Origin: Branchipolynoe longqiensis | Taxonomy: Eukaryota > Annelida > Polychaeta > Phyllodocida > Polynoidae | Direction of reading: 5' to 3' | Length of the DNA stretch: 64,000 nt | NCBI GenBank assembly: GCA_030323885.1 | Contig: CM059187.1 | Coordinates: 86,422,614 to 86,486,613 of the forward strand | In this document: piece after piece, positions 63,691-64,000 of the stretch | How the letters are laid out: each line of letters begins with the position of its first letter | Numbering within the stretch: the first letter of the stretch is position 1 | The notes under the pieces: generated by a model | What the model was told of the DNA's origin: nothing | Databases searched by the model: none | The model's input: the letters and a program-made list of their open reading frames with translations, nothing else | Made by a program: the position numbers and the translations under genes

Positions 63691-64000
63691 GATGCTTGTA
63701 AAGGTTGGATTTTTTCCTTGGCATCAAATAATCGCATGAGCTTCGGCTGTAAAAGTATAGGCCTAATCATGGAATCTATTTGGAAATTATTAAGATGGAA
63801 ACCATGTAGCATAGGTTACATCATTGCCATGTTGTGACCCATCAGTGTAAACCTGAGTTAAGTCACACAAATTGTTTTTTATTTCCAAGAAATGTTGCCA
63901 GCATATTAAGGCATCTGTGTGATTTCCAGATGCACTAAATCAAACACAGTATCAGGCGGCTTAATAGATGAAAGCATATCCAGATTACAAATTGTCATAC
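63691..64000. other. no gene recognised
   Basis: AT-rich sequence after the retrotransposon end, cut by the window edge. Nothing supported. Confidence 0.4.

Noticed and set aside
1..64000. CRISPR array, operons or phage-like islands
   Set aside because: The regular repeats are minisatellites without unique spacers, and gene structure is intron-containing and eukaryotic.

Overview
The window looks like non-coding-rich, AT-rich nuclear DNA of an invertebrate animal. Genes are split by introns with GT/AG splice sites, and most of the rest is transposon debris: tRNA-derived SINEs, CR1/L2-like LINEs, tyrosine-recombinase (DIRS-type) retrotransposons and MITEs. One SINE (1990-2347) closely resembles, from memory, a tRNA-derived SINE common in mollusc genomes, so a mollusc or another lophotrochozoan is my best guess. 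I see no rRNA, functional tRNA gene, CRISPR array or bacterial operon.

Two host genes can be supported. The first is a seven-step gene on the minus strand (25270 down to 9898) for a DHHC-type S-palmitoyltransferase resembling ZDHHC21. No single long ORF shows it; it emerges only when exons are joined across splice sites with matching phases. It gives 334 residues with a perfect zinc/DHHC signature. Its fifth coding exon, which encodes the fourth membrane helix, is present twice in tandem (17838-17957 and 17013-17132). Both copies are open, 120 nt, phase 0-0 and have good splice sites. The second gene is an 898-residue C2H2 zinc-finger protein in one coding exon (45094-42398, minus), with a splice acceptor just upstream for a 5' UTR exon.

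Layout. 1-9.8 kb: minisatellites, SINEs, a LINE 3' remnant and a young 2.4-kb tandem duplication lying 3' of the DHHC gene. 9.9-25.3 kb: the DHHC gene, with introns full of SINEs and MITEs. 26.6-32.4 kb: a nearly intact tyrosine-recombinase retrotransposon (gag-like, RT, RNase H, recombinase). 32.6-39.6 kb: a nest in which an L2-like LINE (minus) is split by a CR1-like LINE (plus, PHD-finger ORF1) and by a pogo-like DNA element that itself holds a minisatellite, a SINE and two MITEs. 39.9-42 kb: a foldback element and minisatellite. 42.4-45.1 kb: the zinc-finger gene. 45.3-50.7 kb: DNA elements and a GGGTAGAGTC minisatellite. 50.8-56.4 kb: a second, different DIRS-like retrotransposon with 47-bp inverted ends. 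57.3-61 kb: SINEs broken by elements with TGT...ACA ends and CCGG/CCGC target duplications, as in Ginger-type transposons. 61.2-63.7 kb: a decayed second copy of the 26.6-kb retrotransposon family.

The strongest leads are the duplicated membrane-helix exon of the palmitoyltransferase, the compensatory hairpins at the 3' tails of two retroposon families, a SINE whose tRNA-like head carries a T6 run inside an inserted hairpin, and several insertions whose target sites can be proved from uninterrupted copies within the window.
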